A DNA stretch of 64,000 nucleotides, taken from positions 514,391 through 578,390 of the forward strand of contig NZ_JAXAVX010000002.1 in the NCBI RefSeq assembly GCF_033949425.1, written 5' to 3'. Made by a program: the position numbers and the translations under genes. This DNA comes from Patulibacter brassicae. Lineage in GTDB: Bacteria; Actinomycetota; Thermoleophilia; Solirubrobacterales; Solirubrobacteraceae. The notes under the pieces were generated by a model that was not told the origin of the DNA, ran no database searches, and saw nothing but the letters and a program-made list of their open reading frames with translations. Positions 47,149-55,973 of this stretch are shown here, one piece after another (position 1 is the stretch's first letter; each line of letters starts with the position of its first letter).

Positions 47149-48987
47149 TCAGCGCTCGACGACGCCCGCGTCGGCGGCCGCCTGCTCGGCCTGCTCGAGC
47201 TGCTCCCGCACGAGGGCGAGGCCCGAGCGCCAGAAGCCGGGGTCGGTGAGGTCCAGCCCGGCGATCGCGACGAGGTCCTCCGGCGCCTTCGAGCCGCCCG
47301 TGGCGAGCAGCTCGAGGTACTTCGGCGCGAACGACGGGCCCTCCTCGCGGTAGCGCCCGTAGACGGACAACGCCATGAGCTGGCCGTACGCGTAGGCGTA
47401 GACGTAGCCCGGCGTGCCGATGAAGTGGGGGACGTAGCTCCACCACGCGCGGTAGCCGTCGGTGAGCTCGACGGCGTCGCCGAGCATCGCGGTCTGCGTC
47501 GCGTGCCACAGCTCGCCGAACCGCTCGACGGAGAGCTCGCCCTCCTCGCGCCGCGCGGTGTGGACCGCGTCCTCGAACCGGTTCATGGCGGTCTGACGGA
47601 AGATCGTCGCGATCGAGCCCTCGATCTGCTCGGCGAGCAGGCCGAGCCGCGCCTGCGGATCGGTCGTCTCCGCCAGCAGGCGGTCGAAGACGAGGGTCTC
47701 GCCGAACACCGATGCCGTCTCGGCGAGCGTCAGCGGGGTCGTCTGCTCGAACGGACCGCGGTCGCGCGCCAGGTAGGCGTGGATCCCGTGGCCGAGCTCG
47801 TGGGCGAGCGTCAGGACGTCGCGGCGGCGGCTCGTCCAGTTCAGCAGGACGTACGGGTGGTGATCGGGCACCGTATAGGCGCAGAAGGCGCCGCCGCGCT
47901 TGCCCGCTCGCGGCGGCGCGTCGATCCAGCCCTCGTCGACGAACCGCCGCGCCACGTCGCCCATCTCGGGGGCGAACGCGTCGAAGCTCGAGAACACGAG
48001 GTCGGTGGAGGTGGCCCAGTCGAACTCGGCCTCGTCCGCGGCGGTGATCGACGCCATCCGGTCGAAGTCGCTCAGGCGCTCCAGGCCGAGGATCCGCGCC
48101 TTCAGCCGGTACCAGCGCTGCGGCACGTCGTAGGCCTCCTGGACCGCGTCGACCAGCGCCTGCACCGACTCGTCGGAGGCCTCGTTGGAGAGGTTGCGCG
48201 ACGCGATCCACGACCCGAACGACCGCAGCCGGTCCTCGACCGCCTTGTCCTGCAGGAGCGTGTTGTAGATGAAGGCCCGCGTGCGCAGCCCGGGCTGCAG
48301 CGCGGTGGTGACCGCGGAGGCGACCCCCCGGCGGACGTCGCGATCGGGATTCGTGAGCTGGCTCAGCGCGACGTCGAGCGCGACCGGCGCGCCGTCGGGG
48401 CTCAGCGACGGGACGACGTCGGACACGTCGACCTCGATCACCGAGGTGAGCTCGTCGAACAGGCGGTCCCAGGCGCCCCGGCTCGACGTCTGCTTCTCGG
48501 CGAGGATCCGCTCCTCCGGCTCGGAGAGCTGATGGGCCTTGTAGCGCCGGACCGTCCGCAGGTAGTGGCGGGCCCGCTCCAGGCCGTCGGCGCCGAGCAG
48601 CTCCTCGGCGCGGCCGTCGTCCAGCGCCGTCCACTCGAGGTCGAAGAACAGCAGCGCGGTCTGGACCGCGGTCGCGCGCTCCTCGACCTTCGCCAGGAGC
48701 GCGCCGTGCTCGGGCTTCGTGGTGTCCTCGGCGAACTTCAGCGACGCGTACGAGGCGGCGCGCCCGATCCGATCGGAGATCTCGGTCAGCGCCGCGATCG
48801 CGGCGGCGAGCCCGGCGCCGTCGAGCTCGGCGACCTTGCCCTGGTAGGTGGACGCGAAGGCCGTGGCCTGCTCGGCGGCCTCGTCCAGCAGCCGGTCCAC
48901 GCCCGCCGCGCCGCCCTCGGGAGCGACCTCCGTCACGAGCGGCTCGAGGTCCCAGGCGACGTCGGTGTGCTGCACGGGGGTGCTCAT
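47149..48987 (-). CDS. Oligoendopeptidase F-type M3 metallopeptidase
   Basis: 612 aa. Zinc motif H396-E-L-G-H400 in LTLAHELGHGIHAYL, with third ligand Glu in LTLAETASVFGE about 25 residues later; GTPGYVYAYAYGQLMALSVY near the C-terminus is typical of PepF. Cytosolic, cleaves short peptides, and may help in peptide recycling. Start ATG at 48987 (MSTPVQHTDVAWDLEPL); a minus-strand TAGGCT box lies 7 nt upstream, predicting a leaderless mRNA. Confidence 0.93.
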   Translation of the reverse strand: MSTPVQHTDVAWDLEPLVTEVAPEGGAAGVDRLLDEAAEQATAFASTYQGKVAELDGAGLAAAIAALTEISDRIGRAASYASLKFAEDTTKPEHGALLAKVEERATAVQTALLFFDLEWTALDDGRAEELLGADGLERARHYLRTVRRYKAHQLSEPEERILAEKQTSSRGAWDRLFDELTSVIEVDVSDVVPSLSPDGAPVALDVALSQLTNPDRDVRRGVASAVTTALQPGLRTRAFIYNTLLQDKAVEDRLRSFGSWIASRNLSNEASDESVQALVDAVQEAYDVPQRWYRLKARILGLERLSDFDRMASITAADEAEFDWATSTDLVFSSFDAFAPEMGDVARRFVDEGWIDAPPRAGKRGGAFCAYTVPDHHPYVLLNWTSRRRDVLTLAHELGHGIHAYLARDRGPFEQTTPLTLAETASVFGETLVFDRLLAETTDPQARLGLLAEQIEGSIATIFRQTAMNRFEDAVHTARREEGELSVERFGELWHATQTAMLGDAVELTDGYRAWWSYVPHFIGTPGYVYAYAYGQLMALSVYGRYREEGPSFAPKYLELLATGGSKAPEDLVAIAGLDLTDPGFWRSGLALVREQLEQAEQAAADAGVVER

Positions 48988-49090
48988 GGCGGCAAGCCTA
49001 CGTGACGGGGTCGCGATCCCCGCGTGCCCGCGAGCGTCCCGCGCCCGCGGCGCCGGGCGCGCGGAGCGCGTCCGCGCTAGCGTCGCGCCG

Positions 49091-49681
49091 GTGACCGGGC
49101 GGGCCCCCGACGACGCGTGGACGGCGCGGCTGCGCCTGCGGCGCTGGCGGTCCGACGACCGCACGCCGTTCGCGGCGATGAACGCCGACCCCGAGGTCAT
49201 GCGCCACATCGCCACGGGGCCGCTCGATCGCGCGGTCAGCGACGCGATGCTCGAGCGGATCGAGGACGAGTGGACGCGCCGCGGGCACGGGCTGTGGGCG
49301 CTGGAGCGGCGCTCCGGCGGGATGCTGCTCGGCTTCTGCGGGCTCGCGGTGCCGGCGCTCGGGATCCCGGCGCGCGGGCCGGGCCCGGCGGTCGAGATCG
49401 GGTGGCGGCTGCGCCGCGACGCGTGGGGACACGGGTACGCGACCGAGGCCGCCCGCGCGACGCTCGACGTGGCATGGCGGATCGGTCTGGCAGAGGTCGT
49501 CTGCCTCGTGCACCCCGGCAACGAGCGCTCGCTGGCGGTCGCCGAGCGGCTCGGGATGCGGGTCACGGGCACGGTGAAGCAGCGGCTGCGACGCGGCCCC
49601 ACGTGGGAGATCCTCGTGCTGCGCCTCCGCCGGCCGGGGGAAGCGGCCTCTCCGCCGACCGGCGGGCCCCGACTGCCATAG
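49091..49681 (+). CDS. GNAT family N-acetyltransferase (RimJ/RimL-like)
   Basis: 196 aa. RLRLRRWRSDDRTPFAAMNADPEVMRHI is the RimL-type N-terminal strand-helix. EIGWRLRRDAWGHGYATEAARATLDVAW contains the acetyl-CoA loop (R/Q-x-x-G-x-G/A form: RDAWGHGYA). VHPGNERSLAVAERLGMR is the C-terminal signature. It may acetylate a small molecule or a protein N-terminus. GTG start at 49091 with TAGCGT 7 nt upstream. A Pro/Gly-rich tail follows the fold. Confidence 0.88.
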   Translation: MTGRAPDDAWTARLRLRRWRSDDRTPFAAMNADPEVMRHIATGPLDRAVSDAMLERIEDEWTRRGHGLWALERRSGGMLLGFCGLAVPALGIPARGPGPAVEIGWRLRRDAWGHGYATEAARATLDVAWRIGLAEVVCLVHPGNERSLAVAERLGMRVTGTVKQRLRRGPTWEILVLRLRRPGEAASPPTGGPRLP

Positions 49682-49690
49682 TCCGGCGCC

Positions 49691-50884
49691 ATGGCGCCGT
49701 CCCCTCCGTCGCAGCGCGTCGCGATCGACCGGCTGAGCATCCTCGCGCTGCGCGTCGGCCTCATCGGCCTGGTCGGCTACGGGCTGCTGCTCGTGTGGGG
49801 CCGGCTGCAGTTCGTGCTGCTCCCGTTCGCGATCGCGGTCCTCCTGACGGCGCTCCTGGAGCCGGTCGCCCGCGGGCTGCACCGCCGAGCGCGCCTGCCG
49901 CGCTGGATCGCCGCGGTGCTCACCGTCGTCGGCACGATCGCCGTCGTCGGGGGCGTCCTGACCTGGATCGCGCCGGACATCTTCCGCCAGGCCGAGGACC
50001 TCGTCTCGCAGGTCGAGGACGGCGTGCGGCGGCTGCCCGACGTGCTGCACGACCTCGGGGTGAAGGACTCCGACATCCAGCGCTTCACCGACGAGCTCAC
50101 GCGCAAGCTCGAGCAGTCGCTCGGGACGATCGGGACCGAGCTCTCGACGGGCGTCGTGTCCGTCGCGGCGAGCGTCGCGAACGTCGCGGCGAGCGTCTTC
50201 CTGACGCTCATGATGCTCATCTACCTGCTCATGGACGGCGAGGGGTTCTGGCGGGGGATCCTGCGGTTCGCGCCCCGCGAGCGCCGCGCCGCGTGGGCCC
50301 GCGCCGGCGTCCGCTCGTGGTCGGCGGTCACGACGTACGTGCGCAGCCAGGTCCTCGTCGCCGCGATCGACGGCGTCGGGATCGGCGTCGGCCTGTGGCT
50401 GCTCGGCGTGGACCTCGCGCTGCCGATCGGCGTCTTCACGTTCCTCGTCGCGTTCATCCCCTACATCGGGGCGATCCTCGCCGGGATCGTCGCGGCGCTC
50501 GTCGCGCTCGCGAGCCAGGGCCTCGAGGGGATGCTCGGCGCGATCGTCGTGACGATCATCGTCCAGCAGGTCGAGGGCAACGTCCTCTACCCGCTGCTCA
50601 TCGGACGCTCGCTGAGCCTCCACCCGCTGACGGTGCTGCTCGGCGTCGGCGCGGGCGGCGCGCTGCTCGGGATCGTCGGGGCGTTCCTGGCGACGCCGCT
50701 GATCGCCGCCGTCTCCGCCGGCGCCGGCTGGCTCGAGGACGAGGACACCGCCGCCGGGGCGCGGATCGACCCGGACGGCCTCGAGGGCAAGGCCGCGGCG
50801 ACGGCCGGCGCGCCGCCGTCGCCCGAGGGCGAGGGCGTGCTGCGCTCCGGGCACGACGCGCCGCCCTCCGGCGGCGGCTGGTGA
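49691..50884 (+). CDS. AI-2E family transporter
   Basis: 397 aa with about eight membrane helices in the PerM/TqsA pattern: two near the N-terminus, a soluble segment (about 100-150), then a dense C-terminal set. Signatures include FAIAVLLTALLEPVARGL and the family hallmark VAFIPYIGAILAGIVAALVAL, then QQVEGNVLYPLLIGRSLSLHPL. Roles reported for the family range from AI-2 export to Na+/H+ antiport, so no substrate is assigned. The start lies 10 nt after the GNAT stop, so the two may be co-transcribed, although a CATAGT box is also present 8 nt upstream of the ATG. Confidence 0.88.
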   Translation: MAPSPPSQRVAIDRLSILALRVGLIGLVGYGLLLVWGRLQFVLLPFAIAVLLTALLEPVARGLHRRARLPRWIAAVLTVVGTIAVVGGVLTWIAPDIFRQAEDLVSQVEDGVRRLPDVLHDLGVKDSDIQRFTDELTRKLEQSLGTIGTELSTGVVSVAASVANVAASVFLTLMMLIYLLMDGEGFWRGILRFAPRERRAAWARAGVRSWSAVTTYVRSQVLVAAIDGVGIGVGLWLLGVDLALPIGVFTFLVAFIPYIGAILAGIVAALVALASQGLEGMLGAIVVTIIVQQVEGNVLYPLLIGRSLSLHPLTVLLGVGAGGALLGIVGAFLATPLIAAVSAGAGWLEDEDTAAGARIDPDGLEGKAAATAGAPPSPEGEGVLRSGHDAPPSGGGW

Positions 50885-50891
50885 GCCGCGC

Positions 50892-51563
50892 TCAGGGGCG
50901 GCGGCCGCGCGCGGGCTGCATGGAGGAGCGCATCTCCGCGAGGTCGGTGAAGCCCGTGGGCAGCGGCGAGCCGCCCGGACGCAGCGCGTCGAGCAGCAGC
51001 AGCGCGTAGCGGTCCCAGACCTCCGGCCGGCCGCCGAGGTTCAGCGGCGGCAGCGTCCGGGCGACCGCGGACAGGAGGACGGTGACGTCGGTCGCGTCGA
51101 CGTCGTCGCGGGCGACCCCGGCGCGCTGGGCGCCTTCCAGCGCCTCGGCGGTCCGCGCCCACAGCCGCTGGTGCGCCGCGGCGACCTCGGGGTCGTCGGC
51201 GACCGCCTCGACGACCTCGCCGAGGGAGCGATCGGGCCGGATCCGGTCGACGATCGCCAGGACGAGCGTGCGCAGCTGGTCCGCGGGGGAGCAGTCCGTG
51301 GCGAGCACCTCCGCCAGGCGACGCTCGAAGCCGTCGAGGCGCGCGACGGCGACGGCGACGGCGAGCTCCTCCTTCGTGGCGAAGTTGCGGTAGACGGTGC
51401 CCTTGCCGACGCCGGCGACGCGCGCGATCTCCGGGACCGCGGCGTCGAGGCCGTCGCGCGCGAGGACCTCCGTCGCCGCGGCGATCACGCGCTCGCGGTT
51501 GCGCTGCGCGTCGCGGCGCCGCGGGCGCTCCGTGACCGGCTCGTCGTCCACCGCCGGCATCAT
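50892..51563 (-). CDS. TetR family regulator of the adjacent MFS gene
   Basis: 223 aa. HTH at about 38-66: VPEIARVAGVGKGTVYRNFATKEEL, the classical TetR recognition helix with GTVYRNF. The C-terminal ligand domain is typical of drug-responsive repressors (TetR_C, GGxPxVWDRY near the end). ATG at 51563, 7 nt after the MFS stop, so it is expressed from the MFS promoter and can autoregulate through the two inverted repeats at 53088-53146. Convergent with the AI-2E gene (7-bp gap). Confidence 0.9.
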   Translation of the reverse strand: MMPAVDDEPVTERPRRRDAQRNRERVIAAATEVLARDGLDAAVPEIARVAGVGKGTVYRNFATKEELAVAVAVARLDGFERRLAEVLATDCSPADQLRTLVLAIVDRIRPDRSLGEVVEAVADDPEVAAAHQRLWARTAEALEGAQRAGVARDDVDATDVTVLLSAVARTLPPLNLGGRPEVWDRYALLLLDALRPGGSPLPTGFTDLAEMRSSMQPARGRRP

Positions 51564-51570
51564 CGCGCGC

Positions 51571-53004
51571 TCAGGAGCTCGTCGCCGTGGCGGCGTCGCC
51601 GATGCGCGCGGACGCGCGGCCGGCGAGGCGCGGCAGCGCCGCGGCGAGCAGGGCGGCGAGCAGGCCGCCGATCGCCGAGACGACGAACGCGGTCGTGAAC
51701 GCGTGGTCGGTCGGCACGCCGCCGGCGACGCTCCCCGCGAGCACCGCGCCGGTGATCTGCGTGCCGAGCGAGGAGCCGATCAGCCGCGTCACCGCGTTCA
51801 TGCCGGTGGCCTCGCCGGTGCGCTCGGCCGGGACCGCGCCGACGATGAGGTTCGGCATCGCGGCGAAGGCCAGGGCGATCCCGCTGCCGTTGATGAGGAA
51901 GCCGAGCATCACGAGCAGGACGCTGCCGTGCAGCTCCCCGAGCAGCAGCAGCCCGAGCGCCGAGAGGCTGGCGCCGAGCGCGAGCGGCACGTGCCCGCCG
52001 AAGCGCCGCCCGAGCCGCGCGGAGACCGGGGCGAGGACGAGCATCGCGATCGCGCCGGGCACCATCACGAGCCCGGAGGTCGTCGCGCCGTACCCGAAGC
52101 CGTAGCCCGTGGACTCGGAGGCCTGGAGCAGCTGGGGGATGAGGACGTAGGCGCCGAACATGCCGAAGCCGACGAGGACGCTCGCGAGGTTCGTGAGCAG
52201 CACCACCGGGCGCGCCAGCGTCGGGATGTGCGCGATCGGCTCGGCGGTGCGCTGCTCGAGGCGGACCCAGCCGACGAGCACGACGATCCCGGCGGCGACG
52301 AGGCCGAGCACCGACGCGCTGCCCCAGCCCCACGTGTTCGCGTTGGCGATCGCGATCAGGGGCAGCGCGATGCCGAGCCCGAGCACGAGCGCCCCGCGGA
52401 CGTCGACCTTCCCGGGCGTGCGGACCGCGGACTCCGGGATGCCGATCGCCGCGCCGACGGTGGCGACGAGCCCGGACGCGGCCCCGGCCCAGAAGACCCA
52501 GTGCCAGGTCGCGTGGTCGAGGAGGACGCCGCCGAGCACGAGGCCCAGCCCGCCGCCGACGCCGACGATCGCGGAGACGACGGCGATCCCGGTCGCCACG
52601 CGGGCGTGGGGCAGCTCGTCGCGGACGATCGCGAAGCAGAGCGGGAAGATGCCGCCGCCGACGCCCTGCAGCGCCCGGCCGACGATGATGAGCGTGATGC
52701 TGTCGGCGAGGGCGGCGATCACCGAGCCGGCGGTGAACGCGCCGAGCGCGACGATGAGCAGCCGCTGCTTGCCGAACATGTCGCCGAGCCGCCCGACGAC
52801 GGGCGTGGCGACCGCAGCGGCGAGCAGGTAGGCGGTCACGGTCCACGTGACCGCGGTGCCGCTGGCGTGCAGCTCGGTCTGCAACGTGCTGAGCGCCGGG
52901 ACGACCATCGTCTGCGCGAGCGAGAAGGCCATCGCCGCGAGCCCGAGCAGGGCGATCACGCGGGTTGGGTGGGCGATGGGCTGGTGGCGGGCGGCGTCGG
53001 GCAT
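51571..53004 (-). CDS. MFS drug exporter, DHA2/EmrB-QacA type
   Basis: 477 aa, about 14 membrane helices. Motif A variant GRLGDMFGKQRLLIVAL after TM2, LHASGTAVTWTVTAYLLAAAV (TM1-2 loop with the W-x-x-T-A-Y-L of DHA2), motif C-like GVGGGLGLVLGGVLLDHATWHWVFW in TM5. Proton-driven efflux of hydrophobic compounds is inferred from the family. ATG at 53004 with GAGG upstream. A leader of about 100 nt follows the promoter at 53115-53120. It forms an operon with the downstream tetR. Confidence 0.9.
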   Translation of the reverse strand: MPDAARHQPIAHPTRVIALLGLAAMAFSLAQTMVVPALSTLQTELHASGTAVTWTVTAYLLAAAVATPVVGRLGDMFGKQRLLIVALGAFTAGSVIAALADSITLIIVGRALQGVGGGIFPLCFAIVRDELPHARVATGIAVVSAIVGVGGGLGLVLGGVLLDHATWHWVFWAGAASGLVATVGAAIGIPESAVRTPGKVDVRGALVLGLGIALPLIAIANANTWGWGSASVLGLVAAGIVVLVGWVRLEQRTAEPIAHIPTLARPVVLLTNLASVLVGFGMFGAYVLIPQLLQASESTGYGFGYGATTSGLVMVPGAIAMLVLAPVSARLGRRFGGHVPLALGASLSALGLLLLGELHGSVLLVMLGFLINGSGIALAFAAMPNLIVGAVPAERTGEATGMNAVTRLIGSSLGTQITGAVLAGSVAGGVPTDHAFTTAFVVSAIGGLLAALLAAALPRLAGRASARIGDAATATSS

Positions 53005-53087
53005 GCGACCTCGGCTCGGGTGGGACACGGGCGGCGACGGGGCGCCGGGAGCGCGCGCCGGACGACGACGGCGACGTCGGGCACGAG

Positions 53088-53109
53088 AAGCGGACCTCAG
53101 GGTCCGCTT
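53088..53109. promoter_or_regulatory. Operator-like inverted repeat 1 (MFS promoter, +1 side)
   Basis: Perfect 9-bp arms AAGCGGACC / GGTCCGCTT around TCAG. Covers the predicted transcript start of the MFS-tetR operon, the usual place for a TetR-type roadblock. Confidence 0.65.
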
Positions 53110-53114
53110 GGGGG

Positions 53115-53120
53115 AGGCTA
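53115..53120 (-). promoter_or_regulatory. -10 box of the MFS-tetR promoter
   Basis: TAGCCT on the minus strand, lying exactly between the two inverted repeats. GGACCA 16 nt upstream is the -35 position and overlaps repeat 2. Confidence 0.5.
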
Positions 53121-53124
53121 GCGC

Positions 53125-53146
53125 AACCGGACTCAGTGGTCCGGTT
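53125..53146. promoter_or_regulatory. Operator-like inverted repeat 2 (MFS promoter, -35 side)
   Basis: 8-bp arms AACCGGAC / GTCCGGTT around TCAGTG. It shares the CGGAC...TCAG...GTCCG core with repeat 1. The distal 230 bp up to the tmRNA hold only a TACCCT box at 53329-53334 that may drive a tmRNA precursor. Confidence 0.6.
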
Positions 53147-53378
53147 CGCATCGCGGCCGTGTGCGCGGTCGCACGGTGGATGCGGTGGCCGGGGCGGGGC
53201 CGGCGTGGCGGATCGGATGCGCGCCGGAGGTCGGCGGCTCGGTCCGCTCGTCGCGGAGGACCGGGGGCGCACTGATCCCGGCCGTGGGCGGGATCCCCGG
53301 TGGGACGGTGGTGCGGCCCGGGGCGCGCTACCCTTGGGGAACCGGTCGCGTCGTGGTTGCGGCGCCGGTCGGTGCCCC

Positions 53379-53744
53379 GGGGACGACAGGCTTCGACGTG
53401 GTCGGTTCGCGGGGGTGATTGCGAGTCGAGGTACCGGAGGCCTCGTAAAACCCCGGCAACAACCATACGTGCGGACTCCCACGAGTTCGCCCTCGCCGCC
53501 TAGTCACCACTAGGCCGTGAGGTCTCGGGCCTCGATCGCCGGCGTCGAGGGTCCCCGGGATCATCCAGCCGGATCACCCGGATCCGACGCCCTCGCGGAT
53601 CCGGGGACATCTTCAGGAGGGCTGGCGCTCCGAACGTGGGTCGACGGGACCGACGGAGCGTGAGATCCAGACACGCCGACTACGCTCGTAGACGTCGCCC
53701 TTTGCGCGGTCGCGGACGCGGGTTCGAGTCCCGCCGTCTCCACC
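53379..53744 (+). ncRNA. ssrA: Transfer-messenger RNA (tmRNA)
   Basis: About 366 nt. The 5' end GGGGACGACAGGCTTCGACG is the near-universal tmRNA start, and the 3' end has the T-arm GCGGG-TTCGAGT-CCCGC. The acceptor stem pairs GGGGACG (53379-53385) with CGTCTCC (53735-53741), including one G-U pair. The tag reading frame starts at GCG 53471 and reads ADSHEFALAA, then TAG (53501-53503), with a second TAG nearby. The LAA end is the degradation signal. The CCA end is not fully encoded (ACCT), so nucleotidyltransferase must complete it. tmRNA with SmpB (46611-47087) frees stalled ribosomes, and RNase R at 43980 degrades the non-stop mRNA. Confidence 0.96.
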
Positions 53745-53747
53745 TCC

Positions 53748-53773
53748 ACCGGCGCCCCCTCGGGGGCGCCGGT
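53748..53773 (+). terminator. ssrA terminator
   Basis: 12-bp perfect stem ACCGGCGCCCCC (53748-53759) and its inverse (53762-53773) immediately after the tmRNA 3' end, followed by CTCGTT. Confidence 0.8.
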
Positions 53774-53835
53774 CTCGTTCACGGGCCGCCCCTCGGCGGC
53801 GTTCGACGCGTCGGGCCGGGGCCTCGACGGGGAAT

Positions 53836-53863
53836 CGGACCTCGGTCCGTTTTGCGCTATCCT
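53836..53863 (+). promoter_or_regulatory. Promoter and dyad upstream of LLM oxidoreductase
   Basis: TATCCT (53858-53863) is 6 nt from the ATG. TCGGAC lies 17 nt further up as a -35-like hexamer. The dyad CGGACC-TC-GGTCCG (53836-53849) covers the -35 and resembles the half-sites of the MFS operators 0.7 kb upstream, but with a shorter spacer. Confidence 0.5.
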
Positions 53864-53869
53864 CCGTCC

Positions 53870-54910
53870 ATGAAGCGGATCGGCTTCCTCTCCTTCGGGC
53901 ACTGGGGCCCCGTCCAGGGATCGCGGACGCCCACCGCGCGCGATGCGCACCAGCAGACGGTCGAGCTCGCCGTCGCCGCCGAGGAGCTGGGCATCGACGG
54001 GGCGTACGTGCGCGTGCACCACTTCGCGCGGCAGATCGCCTCGCCCTTCCCGCTGCTGGCGGCGATGGGGGCCCGGACGAGCCGGATCGAGCTCGGGACC
54101 GGGGTCATCGACATGCGCTACGAGCAGCCGCTCGCGATGGCGGAGGCGGCCGCGACCGCCGACCTGCTCAGCGACGGCCGGCTGCAGCTCGGCATCAGCC
54201 GGGGGTCGCCCGAGCCCGCGCTGCGGGGCTCGGAGCTCTTCGGGCACGTGCCCGCGGAGGGCGAGACGGACGCCGACCTCGCGCGTCGGCACACGGACGC
54301 GTTCCGCGCCGCGATCACCGGTGCGGGCGTCGCGGAGGCCGACCCGGCGCAGGGCGCGGCGGGCTTCCGCCTACCGGTCCAGCCGCAGGCGCCCGGCCTG
54401 GCGCAGCGGATCTGGTGGGGCTCCGGCAGCCGCGCGACGGCCACCTGGGCGGGGCGGCAGGGCATGCACCTCATGAGCTCGACGCTGCTGCTCGAGGACA
54501 CCGGCGTGCCGTTCGACGAGCTGCAGCTCGAGCAGATCCTCCTCTTCCGCGAGGCGTGGGCGGAGGCCGGCTGGGCCCACGAGCCGCGGGTCTCCGTCAG
54601 CCGCAGCGTGCTGCCGATCACGAGCGACGAGGACCGCGCGTACTTCGGGCGCAGCGGCAGCAGCGACCAGGTCGGCGTGCTCGACGGCGCGCTCTCGCGG
54701 TTCGGCCGCACGTACGCCGGGGAGCCGGACCGGATCGCCGAGGAGCTCGCGCGCGACGTCGCGGTGCGCAACGCCGACACCCTGCTGCTCACCGTGCCGA
54801 ATCAGCTCGGGGTGGCCTACAACGCCCGCTTGCTGGAGACGATCGCCCGCGACATCGCGCCCGCCCTCGGCTGGTCGCCGAACCGCCCGGCCGCCGTCGC
54901 CGGCGACTGA
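53870..54910 (+). CDS. LLM-class flavin-dependent oxidoreductase (bacterial luciferase-like)
   Basis: 346 aa. TIM-barrel luciferase-like monooxygenase/reductase: MKRIGFLSFGHWGP, the HHFARQIASPFPLLAAMGARTSRIELGTGV stretch (substrate/flavin site; classic H-H/HF...P...A-A-x-T-x-R-I-x-L-G-T-G), YEQPLAMAEAAATADLLSDGRLQLGISRG (phosphate site, D-x-L-S-x-G-R). F420 or FMN may be the cofactor; actinobacteria use both. Single gene with its own promoter and no flavin reductase nearby. Substrate is not predictable. Confidence 0.9.
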   Translation: MKRIGFLSFGHWGPVQGSRTPTARDAHQQTVELAVAAEELGIDGAYVRVHHFARQIASPFPLLAAMGARTSRIELGTGVIDMRYEQPLAMAEAAATADLLSDGRLQLGISRGSPEPALRGSELFGHVPAEGETDADLARRHTDAFRAAITGAGVAEADPAQGAAGFRLPVQPQAPGLAQRIWWGSGSRATATWAGRQGMHLMSSTLLLEDTGVPFDELQLEQILLFREAWAEAGWAHEPRVSVSRSVLPITSDEDRAYFGRSGSSDQVGVLDGALSRFGRTYAGEPDRIAEELARDVAVRNADTLLLTVPNQLGVAYNARLLETIARDIAPALGWSPNRPAAVAGD

Positions 54911-55070
54911 CCGCGGACCGGGTCCGTCCGCCGCGTGCCGGCGTCGCGTGGCGGCCGCGCCTCGGGGGCGACGCGCAGCCGCCACGGACCGCGGGCGAGG
55001 CGGGCGCGCGGCCGGGGGCGGTGTGCGAGCGCCCAGCGGGCGTCCCCGACCGGTCGACTAGGGTCGGCGC

Positions 55071-55973
55071 ATGGCCTCTCGCACGGACGTCCGCTTCGAC
55101 TCGGGCGGCGCGCGCTGCGCCGCCTACCTCTACCGGCCCGACGCCGACGGCCCCGCGGAGCGCCCGGCGATCGTCATGGCGCACGGGTTCAGCGCCACGC
55201 GGGACGAGCGCCTGCCGGCGTACGCCGAGCGCTTCGCCGACGCCGGCTACGTCGCCCTCGTCTTCGACTACCGGCACTTCGGCGCGAGCGAGGGCGAGCC
55301 GCGCCAGCTGCTGGACATCGGCCGCCAGCACGCCGACTACCGCGCGGCGCTCGCGTACGTCCGCGGCCTGGACGGCGTCGACCCGGAGCGCGTCGTGCTC
55401 TGGGGCTCGTCGTTCAGCGGCGGTCACGTGCTGGCGGTGGGGGCGACCGACCCGCGGGTCGCAGCCGTCATCGCGCAGGTGCCCTACGTCGACTCGGTGC
55501 CGACCCTGCGCAAGGTCCCGCTCCGCAACCTGCTCGGGATCACCGCCGCCGGGGTGCGCGACCAGGTCGGTGCGCTGCTCGGGCGCGACGCGCACCTCAT
55601 CCCCGCGGTCGCGCCGCCCGGCGGGTTCGCGGTGATGACCGCCCCGGAGGCCGAGCCGGGCTTCGCCGCGATCCAGGGACCGGAGACGCGCTGGCAGAAC
55701 GGCGTCGCCGCGCGCCTGGGGCTGCGGCTGCCGCTCTACCGGCCGGGTCGCGCCGCCGCGCGGATCCAGGCGCCGGTGCTCGTCGCGGTGGGCGACGAGG
55801 ACGAGACGACCCCGCCGGAGCCGGCCGCGAAGGTCGCGGCGGCGGCGCCCCGCGGCGAGCTCGTGCGCTACCCGGTCGGGCACTTCGACGTCTACCTCGG
55901 CGAGCCGTTCGAGCGGGCGATCGCCGACCAGCTCGAGTTCCTCGGCCGACACGTCCCCGTCGCCGCCGCCTGA
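55071..55973 (+). CDS. Alpha/beta hydrolase (dienelactone hydrolase/X-Pro-peptidase S15-like fold)
   Basis: 300 aa. MAHGFSATRDERLPAYAERFADAGYVALVFDYRHFGASEGEPRQ is the oxyanion-hole region. The nucleophile elbow is WGSSFSGGH (Ser in GSSFSGG). The acid Asp is expected in VAVGDEDETTPP, and the His in PVGHFDVY. Typical cytosolic carboxylesterase of unknown substrate. ATG with TAGGGT 6 nt upstream. Its TGA stop coincides with the first base of repeat copy B. Confidence 0.88.
   Translation: MASRTDVRFDSGGARCAAYLYRPDADGPAERPAIVMAHGFSATRDERLPAYAERFADAGYVALVFDYRHFGASEGEPRQLLDIGRQHADYRAALAYVRGLDGVDPERVVLWGSSFSGGHVLAVGATDPRVAAVIAQVPYVDSVPTLRKVPLRNLLGITAAGVRDQVGALLGRDAHLIPAVAPPGGFAVMTAPEAEPGFAAIQGPETRWQNGVAARLGLRLPLYRPGRAAARIQAPVLVAVGDEDETTPPEPAAKVAAAAPRGELVRYPVGHFDVYLGEPFERAIADQLEFLGRHVPVAAA

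Noticed and set aside
53711..53745. Separate tRNA gene
   Set aside because: The T-arm and acceptor strand belong to the tRNA-like domain of tmRNA; no anticodon arm is present.
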